Assembly: GCA_951635545.1 (NCBI GenBank)
Contig: OX620685.1
Coordinates: 186,001-250,000 of the forward strand
Reading direction: 5' to 3'
From: CAG-873 sp910578365
GTDB taxonomy: Bacteria; Bacteroidota; Bacteroidia; Bacteroidales; Muribaculaceae
Length of the DNA stretch: 64,000 bases
The notes under the pieces: model-generated
Database searches by the model: none
Told to the model about the DNA's origin: nothing
What the model saw: the letters and a program-made list of their open reading frames with translations, nothing else
Part shown: piece by piece, positions 45,145 through 54,799 of the stretch
Position numbering within the stretch: the first letter of the stretch is position 1
Layout of the letters: each line of letters starts with the position of its first letter
Position numbers and translations under genes: made by a program

Positions 45145-46881
45145 ATGAAACTACACCATACCATAGCTCTGGCGCTGACAGCCACAATGCTCAGCGCCTG
45201 CGAAACACTCGATTTCGCACCCGGCGACCAGCTCAGCGACGCCACTTTCTGGCAGACCGAGGAACACGCCCGTCAGGCGGCCATAGGCATGTACGCCGCC
45301 ATGAAAGCGCCCTGGTGCTTCGGCCTTGAATTCACATTCGACATGTGCAGCGACCTGGCCGACGGCACTACTCCGTGGGCCGACATCTCGCGCGGCACGG
45401 CGTTCTCATCGGCCTCGGGCGGCGTGGCCAACCACTGGCAGTACCTCTACGAACTGGTACACCGCTCAAATACCGTGATACGCAATGTAAAGGGCATGCC
45501 GGTGAGCAGCGAAACAATCAGCCGTGTCACCGGCGAAGCCAAATTCCTTCGTGCCATGGCATACTTCCGCATGCTCAACTGCTGGGGCGGAGTGCCTTAC
45601 TACGACGAAAGCTGCGATATAAACAAGGAGTTCGCATCGCTCGACTCGCCCCGCTGCAGCTACGACGAACTGCTCCGACACGTGCTCGACGACCTCGACG
45701 AAGCCATAGCCCTGCTGCCTGTGGCATGGGATCAGGCCGACCTCGGACGCGCCACCAAAGGAGCCGCATACGCCCTGCGAGGCAAAGTGTACCTCTACAG
45801 CGGACGCTGGCAGGAAGCTATCGACGACTTTGAGGAGATTGTATATAACCGGCACAACAACTACGGCTACGAACTACACTCCGACTATAACGAGCTTTTC
45901 CGGCTATATAACGGACAACACAGCAACGAAATGATTTTCTCAATCCAGAGCCTCGACGGCAACACGGCCGGCTACGCCCTCGACATTGTGTCGTACTTCG
46001 GCAACAAATCGACCATGCGGCTTATTGCCTCGAACTGCATAGTGCCATCGACCACACTGGCCGACATGTACGAAAATACCGACGGCTCGCCATTCGACTG
46101 GAACGATGTGTTCGCCGGCTTCAACGAGGCGAGCCCCGACGAGCGGCGCAAGCTGATGTGTGTGGCAATAGATGCCGGCAGCACCACCGTGACGAGTACA
46201 CTGCAGTGCGACACCGCCCGTGTGGCCGACGCCTACCGTCTGCGCGACCCTCGTCTCTGCCTGAACATAATCACCCCATACTCGCACTACCTTGGCACTG
46301 ATGCCGGCAGCCGGCCCATGGACAAACAGTTTGTCCTCGCCGACCCTACACAGGGGGGCGCTCCCATGGAAGCAATGGCGTTCATACGCAACTCCGAGGG
46401 CTGGAACTCCTACTTCTGGCGCAAGTTCATACCCACCGGCAACCTCGACGGCTACTGGGGCGAATACAACCGCACCCCTTACGAATTTCCGCTGATACGC
46501 CTGGCCGACGTGCTGCTGATGCTGGCCGAAGCCTATAATGAGAACGGACAATTGCCCGAAGCCATATGCGAACTCAACAAGGTGCGCTCACGTGTAGGCA
46601 TGCCCGGACTCGACAGCGGACCCGAATGGCTGAAAGTGAACAGCAAAGACGAAATGGTCCTGCGCATACGCCGCGAACGTGCCTTTGAACTCGCCGGCGA
46701 AGGCCAGCGCTACTGGGACCTGCGCCGCTGGGGCATGCTGCAGCAGTCGGTACACAACGCCACCGATATTTTCGGCGACCTGATGTACACACGCTCCTAC
46801 CAGCCACGCCACGAACTGTGGCCCATACCGCTTGTGGAACTCGACCGCAACCGCAACCTCACCCAGAATCCCGGCTGGTAA
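45145..46881 (+). CDS. SusD/RagB-like surface lipoprotein
   Basis: 578 aa. Lipobox MLSAC with Cys19, then the SusD N-terminal pattern (DFAPGDQLSDATFWQTEEHA, QAAIGMYAAMKAPW) with TPR-like helices (AKFLRAMAYFRMLNCWGGVP, GKVYLYSGRWQEAIDDF) and the C-terminal RagB region ending RRERAFELAGEGQRYWDLRRW and ELDRNRNLTQNPGW. Starts 5 bases after susC. It caps the SusC channel at the cell surface and binds substrate. Confidence 0.95.
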   Translation: MKLHHTIALALTATMLSACETLDFAPGDQLSDATFWQTEEHARQAAIGMYAAMKAPWCFGLEFTFDMCSDLADGTTPWADISRGTAFSSASGGVANHWQYLYELVHRSNTVIRNVKGMPVSSETISRVTGEAKFLRAMAYFRMLNCWGGVPYYDESCDINKEFASLDSPRCSYDELLRHVLDDLDEAIALLPVAWDQADLGRATKGAAYALRGKVYLYSGRWQEAIDDFEEIVYNRHNNYGYELHSDYNELFRLYNGQHSNEMIFSIQSLDGNTAGYALDIVSYFGNKSTMRLIASNCIVPSTTLADMYENTDGSPFDWNDVFAGFNEASPDERRKLMCVAIDAGSTTVTSTLQCDTARVADAYRLRDPRLCLNIITPYSHYLGTDAGSRPMDKQFVLADPTQGGAPMEAMAFIRNSEGWNSYFWRKFIPTGNLDGYWGEYNRTPYEFPLIRLADVLLMLAEAYNENGQLPEAICELNKVRSRVGMPGLDSGPEWLKVNSKDEMVLRIRRERAFELAGEGQRYWDLRRWGMLQQSVHNATDIFGDLMYTRSYQPRHELWPIPLVELDRNRNLTQNPGW

Positions 46882-47024
46882 ACAGCCAGAATGCGCCCTC
46901 TGTTATTATTTGTTAATATATTGTATATTTTCTTAAATATGCATACATTCGCACATTTCGTCACGTGTATATCGTGAAAAAACAAAATTCAAATTATTAC
47001 TGTCCGCTAAACCATATAAGAGTG

Positions 47025-47061
47025 AGTCCAACTTCCTGAACGGCAGAAGTTGGGCTTACTT
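47025..47061 (+). terminator. Terminator after the SusC/SusD operon
   Basis: An 11-bp stem AGTCCAACTTC/GAAGTTGGGCT (one G-U) with a 9-base loop, followed by TACTTTTTG. It stands about 140 bases after the susD stop and just before the transposase remnant. The 46882-47081 gap holds nothing else I recognise. Confidence 0.6.
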
Positions 47062-47081
47062 TTTGTATTTGACAAGCCCCC

Positions 47082-47493
47082 TCAGCCGTTTTCAGGTACT
47101 TCGGGAGGGGATTCCGATGCTTCGGCGAGCATGATTTTCAGGTCTGCATCGGGCTGATTGAGGAACTTTTCGAGATTCAGGTAACATCAGCACAATTCTG
47201 ACGATTGTAGCAAGCCCTGAGAAGCTCCAACGTCTTTCGAGTTTGCTTTGAAGTACTGACAGCAGCAGATTTGCGATGAGTGTAACCCATATCTGGATTT
47301 TGATGGCGTTGGCGCTCTCGCCATAGAAGTATCTCAAGGGGAAGTTCTGTTTGATCTGCTTGAAAAGAGACTCTATCTGCCATCGGCGGCGGTATATCGC
47401 CACGATTGTCTCTGGCGGCATGTCGAAGTCGTTGGTCAGAAGCGATATGAGTTTTGGCTTCCCGCTCTTCTTGATGTCAACGTATGTAATTAG
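47082..47493 (-). pseudogene. C-terminal remnant of IS4-family (DUF4372-type) transposase, frameshifted
   Basis: Reads TYVDIKKSGKPKLISLLTND, then the YREK-type MPPETIVAIYRRRWQIESLF, then IQIWVTLIANLLLSVLQSKL, typical of this Bacteroidales family. A one-base slip near 47185 is needed to continue NLEKFLNQPDADLKIMLAEA to the stop at 47084. The N-terminal two-thirds are missing beyond 47493. No inverted ends are recognised. It lies directly beyond the end of the phage receptor-binding gene. Confidence 0.75.
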
Positions 47494-47662
47494 GGATATT
47501 CAGTTAATGGTTAACTGATTATTTGGCAGAGTCATAGATATTTTGTAACTTTACAAAGAACCCCCGATGAACCCATCACGTATAATCCGCAAAACGAAAC
47601 GGAGGACGGAAATAAATCGAAGTGGTCCAAAATTAAAACGAAACGTGACTCGCCGCAAAACG

Positions 47663-47688
47663 AAGCGTACCTCCGGGTACGCTTTTTT
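47663..47688 (+). terminator. Intrinsic terminator
   Basis: 9-bp stem AAGCGTACC/GGTACGCTT, TCCG loop, followed by TTTT(T) on the plus strand. Confidence 0.6.
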
Positions 47689-47792
47689 AATCGGCCGCCC
47701 TACCCTATTTTCGCTCCAAAATCGACCCGGCTTCGCCGGGGTCAGGGCTGACGCCCGGCGCTCCCCCCTTCATCATTCCAACTATATTTGAA

Positions 47793-47815
47793 CAGCCTTC
47801 GGACATCGTCCGAAG
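47793..47815. terminator. Hairpin downstream of the phage receptor-binding gene
   Basis: Perfect 10-bp stem GCCTTCGGAC/GTCCGAAGGC with a 3-base loop, about 65 bases past the stop of the 2304-aa gene. It may terminate its transcript. Hairpins also occur just after variable regions in some diversity-generating retroelements, so both readings are open. Confidence 0.5.
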
Positions 47816-47880
47816 GCCGTTCTCTTTGTGTTGTCGCTCTACGCTTTGGGTCGCTGCGCGACCGCTTTCTCGTTTTCCGC

Positions 47881-50800
47881 TTACGCGGCCTCGACCAACG
47901 CTTTGAACGCGGCAACGCTGAGCGCTTTGAGGATTTTGCCGCGGAAGGCCAGGCGCGACCCGACAAACGCGTACGTATTCGAGGCATTGTTACTCGCATT
48001 CGCGCACGACACGCCGGCATACGCATTCGCGTAGTGGCTGCCGCGATAGACCACACAGCCTGTTGCTCCACTGTACCAATACTTATCACAAAAGTATGTA
48101 TTAGAACTGCCGTTCACTGTACCTACCGGTACCATATCCATATAAAGGCCATGGGATACACCGGTTATCCACCAGTCACTATTAGCCATGCCCTTGACTT
48201 TTCTGATACTTCCATCAGGCATCCATATACGCCACTTGCCGGCATTGCCGCTGTCATTGGGAAGATCCACTCCATCCATCATGTCGTACTTGTGGCCGTA
48301 GATGTCCTCATAACCGAGGCAGTTGATGTTATTGAGCTGCTCGACAGTTATAGTGCCGATGCTGTCTGTGGACATCTCCCATGCGTACTGATAGACCACG
48401 CCGTCTATGACGGATTTGGTGATGTTGGACTTTATCAACACTGCTTCGTCATAGCCGATGGTGTCTCGCATACCCCATTTCATCGTGCCGCCCGCGGTGC
48501 GGTTGTATGTGTGTTGACCACCTCCGCACTGGCTCTGCATATCGAGCCTACCGTATTTGGCGTAACACAGATTGGCGATGCGGTTGTGCATGAGTGCGTC
48601 TATCTGCTGCATGCCTCGCTGGGCACTGTAATAGTGGAAGTCGGTCCAACTCATGCTTGCGACAGTGGTGCCACCCGTTATGGCGGCACGGAACTTGTTG
48701 CCGACGGTCGATGTGCCGACCACGGCACAAAGATGCTCGGCATCAAAGTACCATTCCGGCTCCATGTCCTCGATTTTATCGCTATCCGACAGTACCACCT
48801 TGTCAAATTCTGCAGTATTGAGTATGGAGAAATGCAGCGTGGCAGCATCTTCGGGGATGTCCTTAATAATGTACATTCCCGCCTCGAACTTACAGGATAG
48901 GGTCGGTACGATGACGCTCTCGACCACGTTGCCGGCACTGTCGCAGAACACAGCACCGACGAGGCTTGAACCCGGTACTGACGGATAGCGCACACGCTTA
49001 TGCCCGGCAACCTCCACCATGCAGACGGAGTAGGTGCTGTCGGTGGTGTATGAGGCGGCCAATGAGTCCTTGGGTACAATCTTTCGACCGGCGATGACCT
49101 TACCGCTTGTCTTGAGGTCATCAAGTGTCAGCACGGTGGCTGCCGGGGCTGCAGGCCGATGGTCGGCATCATTGCGGCTGTAGCAACTGTAGAAGGCTTC
49201 CCCGAGGTAGTCGTTGACACCCTTGCACCAGAACCCGGGCTCATACATCATCAGGTCGCCCTCGCTGCCGTCGAGTTTTGCTGGGGTGCAGTTAGCGATG
49301 TCGTCCGCGTCTGCATAATAGTTGGAGTTTTCATCATGCAGAGGGAAGTAGGTCATCTCGCCGTCGAGGTTATTCATGGTGGTCTCGACATTGGCGATGG
49401 TGACTTTTCTGGTGGTTGGTTTGCGGGTGACCTTGGCAAGACAGCGGTGGCGCTTGGCGAGTATCGCTGTGATGTGTCCGCTCGGAACATAGTCGGTGCC
49501 GGATTCATAGCCGGTACCATTGTCAAGGTTGGTTATGCTGCGGTCATCGGCCACATTGATGTTGCGCTTGATGGTGGTGTACTCGGGCTGACGGATATTC
49601 AGCTCGGGGAAGTGTGCGCACATGCGCTGATACTGTTCCTCGTCGATGTAACGTGTCAGACGCACCGTACCCACAAGAGCACAGGTATCAGTGGAGTTTC
49701 CGTCGGCATCAACACCACCAATCGCCATAAACTTGTTGAGCCATGTGCCGTCGTCCTCCCGATCGATGCCGGTAATGCGGAGCCTGTCGGCATTTGCACA
49801 TCTTGACAGCAGAGATTCCCAGTTTAAGTTAGGGCAACTGTCGAATATGAGGGTGCGGACATTGCCGTAGCTTTCCAGAGTGAGACCGGCATTTGTGAGC
49901 TTGGGCAGATACTCAAGACGGAGTGTGGTGATAGTGGCCGGCATTCTTGCGTAAGATACCGGGGCACCTTTGGCGAATGTGATACTCTGTACCTTCGTGC
50001 CTCTCGCATCGAGATCTTCGAGTTTGGTCTGGTTGCTCAAGTCAAGGGCGGTGCTTGTGTTGCTGCCGGTCTTGGCTTGCGACTGGTAACGGAGGTTGAG
50101 CTTGCGCAACTGGCGGCAACTGCCTATCGACAGCCACCATCCTGTTGACCCGCCCCCTTGTGCCGCCTGAAGGTTGAGTTCGCGGAGCGCCGTGCATTTG
50201 CCGAGATCCAGGGCGTTTTTGAGGTGGTTGGCCGCCCCAGTCATGTCAAGTGCCTTGATACGGCTGGCGCCATATACACGCAAGGGGTCATTGACCGTAA
50301 ATGCCCCGGTTATATCAAGCTCTGCAACACTATTGGCCGCCACAATGCCTGTATTGGCGATATTAGGCGTGTTATTAGTACCGTAGCCGAAGGCGTATGG
50401 CTCATTGGCAGTGATGCGCAGACGGTCGGCCGCATCGGACTCCGTACGGGCCATGTAGAGGTCGATATTGTCAGAGGTAAAGTTGCTTGTGCCGTACCGG
50501 GCATCGAGCAGCGCGCAGCGGTTTATGACAAGGAAGGTGCGGTGGCTTCTGTTGCTTCCCTGCAGGGCGTAGATAAAAGGCCACACCTTGCCGTACATCT
50601 CCCGGGTAGCCGGAGCGATGTATTTCAGGTAGCCGGACTTGTTGAATGCCCTGTCACACCAGTTGCCGCTCTGCTCATCGTTGAGCATGGAGAGGATGCG
50701 CTCGTTGGTCATCACGGAGCGGAAGTTGGCGGCGCATCTCTTAAGGTCGTCCTCGAGGTTGGCGAGAACGAGGTTCCACAGCCACGAGTCGTGTCCCTCG

Positions 50801-53800
50801 AAAGCATATTTGCTTGCCTCGGCATCCCATGTGTCACGGTCAGTGGTATAGCCATAGACGAGGAAACAGTCGTTGCGTTTTCCGAGCTGTGTGTCGCCGT
50901 CATAATAGGTGATGTACCATTTGCGGCCATCCCATGTGCGCAGCATCATGTTCTTGGCTCTCTGGTCAACACTGAGGAAGAAGTCGGTGAAGATGTAGTA
51001 GGTCAGGAGGAAATCCTTGTCGAAGTACTCCCCTATCTCGTTCTTGAATTTTTCGCTCCTGAACGTGGATAGGTCGCTTGACTTCGCTCCGGCAGGGACA
51101 CACTCGCGTATCCAACCGTACAGGCGTTTGAGTGCTTCCTGTTGCGAGGTGTGCAGCCCGGCCCATTTGACATCGCCGTCGCTTTGCTTTTTGCCGGCAG
51201 CATCTATACCGTAGTTGACCTCGGCTCCAGCATCGAATGCCTCGGCGAGGTTACTGTCTCCTGTTGTCTGGAACAGGCACACCGGGGAGGTGTTGTTGAG
51301 CATCTCGAGAGCGATGGGACATTCGGGGGTGTACCCTTCCACTCCTTCCATCCCGAACACCGGGCCGCTCTTGCTTTTCTCATTATTTAAGTTGTACTGG
51401 CCGTAATAGACATTTTCGCCATCGGTTGTTTCGGCGCAGAATATGTCGATGGGCATGCCGTCGATGGCGGTGCGCACGTTGATCGCGCCGAGACTGTTGC
51501 CGCCCTGCTCGTACTGATGCAGCTGCGGAGGCGTGAGCAGCCCGAGCTCTTTCATTACATCGTTGAACAGCTTGGCACCGCCGGTGTTGAGTGACATCGA
51601 CGAGTCGGAGTAGTCGGACTTGCAGCAGACGATTGGCACGGGTACGGCTCCCGGGCGCATGATGTATTTGTTGCCCTCGAGGACATTTTTGCCTGACATG
51701 CTCAGCGCCTCGCTACCCTTGGTGAAGTAGATGCGGATATTCTTGCTCGGATACTTGGTCGATGATGTACCCTGGATTCGGATATAGCAGTTGAGCAGCA
51801 CGAAGTCATAGTCGGGTCCCTGGGGAGAATAATAATAGACATCTGCCAGGAAGTCGGCTTTCTTGTTGTTGGTCTGGTACACATCATCAAGCATGTTCTT
51901 GCGCACGATCCTGAGCGCGCCTTTGCCCTGGGCGCGGGTTTTCTCCATATCGACATCTCCGTTCTCGCCGAGGATGTCGTTGAACGAGTAGATCTCCATC
52001 ATGGCGTCGGTACTGTCGCTGTCCACCATGTGGTTGTCGAGTTCCTCGTCATCGCTCAGGGCACGGTTATAAACGCGGATGCTCTTTATCTCGACATCTG
52101 CCTCGGAACTGTCAACGGTTATGCGCTGCGGGGTGTCCTGTTGGAAACTGAAACTGCCATCGTAGATGTCTGCCCCGGTGCGGTTGCCGTTTATGAACAG
52201 TTCCATCAGGCGATCATCGGCTGATGTGCGTATGATGAGCGCAACTTTCATCCACTCCCCGGCGGCATAGTTGGTCGACAGTTTGATGTCGCGGGTCACC
52301 TGCTGGTCATCCTCGTTGGTATATGTGACGGTCTGCCCGGTGCGGAAGCTCGCCTCCTGGGTGGTTATGAGCAGACCCTTTCCTTTGTCGATACAGCTGA
52401 CAACGGAGGCATCGCGGTTCATCACGTTGCTCACGCGCATGGTCATCTCGATGGTGAGACCTGTGGACTTGACATCTTTTGCGAAAGGCTGCGCGCTGAT
52501 GACAATTCCGGCACCGTTGGTAAGTTTGAGCGCTCCGCCTATCCATCCGCTGCTGCCGAAATCCACGCCGTTGAATTCGGTGGTGATACCATTGGACTCC
52601 CATACTGCGGGGTTGCTCTCCTCGTTGCTGCGGCCGTTGGCGTCGAGTTTGAACTGCAGTCCGTAGGTTGCCTCGCTGATGTCTATGCCGCTGTCGGTGA
52701 CATTGATGCCGATATTGTATGTGGCAGCACCGAGTTTGAGAGCGAGTATATGCTGCCCTTTCTCGGTGAAACGGTTGACATAGGTCTGTGTGGAGCGCGG
52801 GGCGGCGACCGTACGCGACAGTCTGCCGTCTGTCCAGATCTCCACAGTGGCGGGTATCACTGTCGGATCGTATGCGACAAACTCGAATTCGCATTTCTCA
52901 TACTGCCCGGCATCGACGGTCGGATTGAGATGCCCGGTGCCGGTGATGATGCGTCCGTCAGGGTGTATGATCTTGGTGCCGATGAATGGGGTGCCGCTGC
53001 CGCGCTTGAAGATGTCCATATAAATGCTCTCGCTCCGGAGGGTCAGTCCGTCCTGCTCCATCTCGGCGACCATCTGGACTGTGTGGCGGCCCACCGCCAG
53101 ACCGGTCATATCAAGAGTGAATATACCGTTGGTGGTGCCGCTCTTGGTGACGGTATGGAGATTGCGCTGCTGCCCGTCGATGTACAGCGTGACGGTCTTT
53201 GTGCCGGAACCGTTGAGCGCGTAGGGTATCTCCACAGTATCGCGAGTGTCATACCCACCCTGTGCGATGCCACCGGAGATGTTGTAGCTGCTCGAGAGCG
53301 AGAGGGTGACGACGCGGATCTGTATGTAGGCCTGTTTCTTTTGCTCCTTGCCGGTATTCGGGTCGGTGGTGACGGCTGACACATAGATGTCGTTGGTGCC
53401 GAGCAGAAGGTTCTTGGTGAGGTCAAGGCTGTATGATCCGGCTGCCACATCGTGCTTGGTATCGGCATAGGTGACGGTGGTGCCTCGTTTTACAGTTATG
53501 GTGACGGTCGCCTTCTGACCGGTGCTCATGCCCTTGTCATCACCCCCGCTGTACTGATGGTCGTATGTCCAGGCCATAACGGCGCTGTCGCCTTCCTTGA
53601 GTGTCTTTTTGTCAAAGGTAACACCGAGGACTATTTTGGTTGCGGTACTCTCGTCACCGCCGCCACCTCCACCGCCGGCCGGGATGGTGAATTCGGTTAT
53701 AACGGAGCTCTTGCCGCTGAGCTGTACGGTCACTGTGCCGTCATCGTTCTCGACGACATCGCTGCCGAACAGCGTCCCGGATTCAAGCTCGGTCACCTTC

Positions 53801-54795
53801 TGTGTGATGACGCGGTTCTGCACCGGATTGGTGCCGTCGGGGTCGAAACTGTCGTCCACCTCCATCTCGTCGATGATGATGCTGACATCTCCTCCGGCAT
53901 CGGGTGTCTTTTTCTCGCCGTTGACAGTCACGCTACGCACGGTGTCTTTCGCACCGTATTCCTCCCACGCCCCGGGCGTGAGGAATGTGGCGAGGGTCGT
54001 GCCGATAAAACGGTAGTCTGCCCATTTGCCGGGGGCGGACTCAAAGGTGATGATCATACCGCGCTTCTGTTCATCATCGATGTCGGCACCGGCAAGAGCG
54101 GCGACAGCGGTATCCTTGGAGTAGTAGCCGGTTTTCAGTGGCTGCTCGAGGGTGAGGTTGTAAAATCCGCTGCCGCTACCTCCGGCGGTGGAGAATTCCT
54201 GCCATTTGTCGGCCGCATATATTTCGTTCTCGGGATCACCTGTAAAAATCCACGACTCCCACTTCGTGGGCCCACGGAATATCATCACGCAACCGCATGA
54301 GAAAAGATTCTCACCACCTATGGCGTCATTATTGGCAATCGCGTCCTTAGCTTCGCTCCAATTGTCAAACACCCTGTCAAACTCGCCGATAAGGTCATTG
54401 ACCAGAAGTATTGGATGACGGCGTGCTGCGGTTATGGCGGCAGTCAGTCCACCGGTTGCGTCAGTTGCAGCTTTGGCCGCATCGGAGGCTGTTTTTGCAG
54501 CGTCGTTGGCCTTGGTGGTCGCGGCAGCAGCGTTGCCCCTTGCGGTGTCAGCCAGATTAGCCGCTTCCACGGCCCTTGTTGCCGCTGCCTGTGCTGTCTT
54601 AGCCGCATCCTCGGCCGGCTTGCGGAGAAGCGAAACGGGCACGTTTACGACCTCTGTGCCGCGGACAGCCGGCAATAAGTTTACTCCGTCGAGACTCGTT
54701 ACTGTGACAAGTTCATCGACACTCTGACTCTCTGCTTTGATCGCGTTGAGCAGTTCTTTCTTAAGTTCGTTTTTTTCTGCCTGTGTCAGTGCCAT
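47881..54795 (-). CDS. Giant phage tail receptor-binding protein with LamG-, CotH- and lectin-like domains
   Basis: 2304 aa. N-terminal segment MALTQAEKNELKKELLNAIK, then an Ala-rich coiled coil (about 60-115, AAKTAQAAATRAVEAANLAD) as in tail fibres. Beta-sandwich, Ig-like repeats fill about 390-700, a LamG/concanavalin-like domain about 705-915 (ending SIRVYNRALSDDEEL). A CotH-kinase-like domain covers about 960-1330 (IRIQGTSSTKYPSKNIRIYF; DFFLSVDQRAKNMML; YYDGDTQLG), and leucine-rich-like repeats about 1490-1670. The last 135 residues look like a C-type-lectin-fold variable domain ending GSRLAFRGKILKAL. It would contact the host surface. It is the last gene of the tail module. Confidence 0.8.
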   Translation of the reverse strand: MALTQAEKNELKKELLNAIKAESQSVDELVTVTSLDGVNLLPAVRGTEVVNVPVSLLRKPAEDAAKTAQAAATRAVEAANLADTARGNAAAATTKANDAAKTASDAAKAATDATGGLTAAITAARRHPILLVNDLIGEFDRVFDNWSEAKDAIANNDAIGGENLFSCGCVMIFRGPTKWESWIFTGDPENEIYAADKWQEFSTAGGSGSGFYNLTLEQPLKTGYYSKDTAVAALAGADIDDEQKRGMIITFESAPGKWADYRFIGTTLATFLTPGAWEEYGAKDTVRSVTVNGEKKTPDAGGDVSIIIDEMEVDDSFDPDGTNPVQNRVITQKVTELESGTLFGSDVVENDDGTVTVQLSGKSSVITEFTIPAGGGGGGGDESTATKIVLGVTFDKKTLKEGDSAVMAWTYDHQYSGGDDKGMSTGQKATVTITVKRGTTVTYADTKHDVAAGSYSLDLTKNLLLGTNDIYVSAVTTDPNTGKEQKKQAYIQIRVVTLSLSSSYNISGGIAQGGYDTRDTVEIPYALNGSGTKTVTLYIDGQQRNLHTVTKSGTTNGIFTLDMTGLAVGRHTVQMVAEMEQDGLTLRSESIYMDIFKRGSGTPFIGTKIIHPDGRIITGTGHLNPTVDAGQYEKCEFEFVAYDPTVIPATVEIWTDGRLSRTVAAPRSTQTYVNRFTEKGQHILALKLGAATYNIGINVTDSGIDISEATYGLQFKLDANGRSNEESNPAVWESNGITTEFNGVDFGSSGWIGGALKLTNGAGIVISAQPFAKDVKSTGLTIEMTMRVSNVMNRDASVVSCIDKGKGLLITTQEASFRTGQTVTYTNEDDQQVTRDIKLSTNYAAGEWMKVALIIRTSADDRLMELFINGNRTGADIYDGSFSFQQDTPQRITVDSSEADVEIKSIRVYNRALSDDEELDNHMVDSDSTDAMMEIYSFNDILGENGDVDMEKTRAQGKGALRIVRKNMLDDVYQTNNKKADFLADVYYYSPQGPDYDFVLLNCYIRIQGTSSTKYPSKNIRIYFTKGSEALSMSGKNVLEGNKYIMRPGAVPVPIVCCKSDYSDSSMSLNTGGAKLFNDVMKELGLLTPPQLHQYEQGGNSLGAINVRTAIDGMPIDIFCAETTDGENVYYGQYNLNNEKSKSGPVFGMEGVEGYTPECPIALEMLNNTSPVCLFQTTGDSNLAEAFDAGAEVNYGIDAAGKKQSDGDVKWAGLHTSQQEALKRLYGWIRECVPAGAKSSDLSTFRSEKFKNEIGEYFDKDFLLTYYIFTDFFLSVDQRAKNMMLRTWDGRKWYITYYDGDTQLGKRNDCFLVYGYTTDRDTWDAEASKYAFEGHDSWLWNLVLANLEDDLKRCAANFRSVMTNERILSMLNDEQSGNWCDRAFNKSGYLKYIAPATREMYGKVWPFIYALQGSNRSHRTFLVINRCALLDARYGTSNFTSDNIDLYMARTESDAADRLRITANEPYAFGYGTNNTPNIANTGIVAANSVAELDITGAFTVNDPLRVYGASRIKALDMTGAANHLKNALDLGKCTALRELNLQAAQGGGSTGWWLSIGSCRQLRKLNLRYQSQAKTGSNTSTALDLSNQTKLEDLDARGTKVQSITFAKGAPVSYARMPATITTLRLEYLPKLTNAGLTLESYGNVRTLIFDSCPNLNWESLLSRCANADRLRITGIDREDDGTWLNKFMAIGGVDADGNSTDTCALVGTVRLTRYIDEEQYQRMCAHFPELNIRQPEYTTIKRNINVADDRSITNLDNGTGYESGTDYVPSGHITAILAKRHRCLAKVTRKPTTRKVTIANVETTMNNLDGEMTYFPLHDENSNYYADADDIANCTPAKLDGSEGDLMMYEPGFWCKGVNDYLGEAFYSCYSRNDADHRPAAPAATVLTLDDLKTSGKVIAGRKIVPKDSLAASYTTDSTYSVCMVEVAGHKRVRYPSVPGSSLVGAVFCDSAGNVVESVIVPTLSCKFEAGMYIIKDIPEDAATLHFSILNTAEFDKVVLSDSDKIEDMEPEWYFDAEHLCAVVGTSTVGNKFRAAITGGTTVASMSWTDFHYYSAQRGMQQIDALMHNRIANLCYAKYGRLDMQSQCGGGQHTYNRTAGGTMKWGMRDTIGYDEAVLIKSNITKSVIDGVVYQYAWEMSTDSIGTITVEQLNNINCLGYEDIYGHKYDMMDGVDLPNDSGNAGKWRIWMPDGSIRKVKGMANSDWWITGVSHGLYMDMVPVGTVNGSSNTYFCDKYWYSGATGCVVYRGSHYANAYAGVSCANASNNASNTYAFVGSRLAFRGKILKALSVAAFKALVEAA
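47944..48085 (-). other. Putative diversity-generating retroelement variable region (VR)
   Basis: The encoded stretch YWYSGATGCVVYRGSHYANA, followed by YAGVSCANASNNASNTYAFV, sits in a lectin-like C-terminus. It alternates fixed codons with NNC/NNT codons that are one or two changes from AAC/AAT or TAC (TGC, AGT, CAC, TAT, TTT, TAC), as adenine-directed mutagenesis produces. It ends in a GC-rich block GTCGGGTCGCGCCTGGCC coding for GSRLAF, which could serve as the initiation-of-mutagenic-homing site. No template repeat or reverse transcriptase is found in the window, so the call is from pattern only. Confidence 0.55.
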
Positions 54796-54799
54796 ATCA

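Larger units (their letters stand above)
47494..47880. other. Non-coding stretch with hairpins between transposase remnant and phage gene
   Basis: Contains a palindrome CAGTTAA-TGG-TTAACTG at 47501-47517; three short AAAACGAAACG-like repeats between about 47583 and 47664; a plus-strand terminator (AAGCGTACC/GGTACGCTT with T6) at 47663-47688; and a 10-bp perfect hairpin GCCTTCGGAC/GTCCGAAGGC at about 47793-47815 downstream of the phage gene. A 74-codon open frame at 47567-47791 runs through the terminator and looks spurious. No adenine-rich copy of the variable region (a DGR template repeat) is seen here. Confidence 0.5.

Noticed and set aside
47567..47791. 74-codon plus-strand open frame with a very basic start
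   Set aside because: It runs through an intrinsic terminator at 47663-47688, has no similarity I recognise, and its middle is made of short DNA repeats.
47494..47880. Search for a DGR template repeat just downstream of the variable region
   Set aside because: No stretch resembling the AAC-rich version of 47944-48085 is present; the A-rich segment there consists of AAAACG repeats unrelated to the variable region.
47788..48900. 370-codon plus-strand open frame opposite the end of the phage receptor-binding gene
   Set aside because: Antisense shadow; the minus strand encodes the conserved C-terminal domain.
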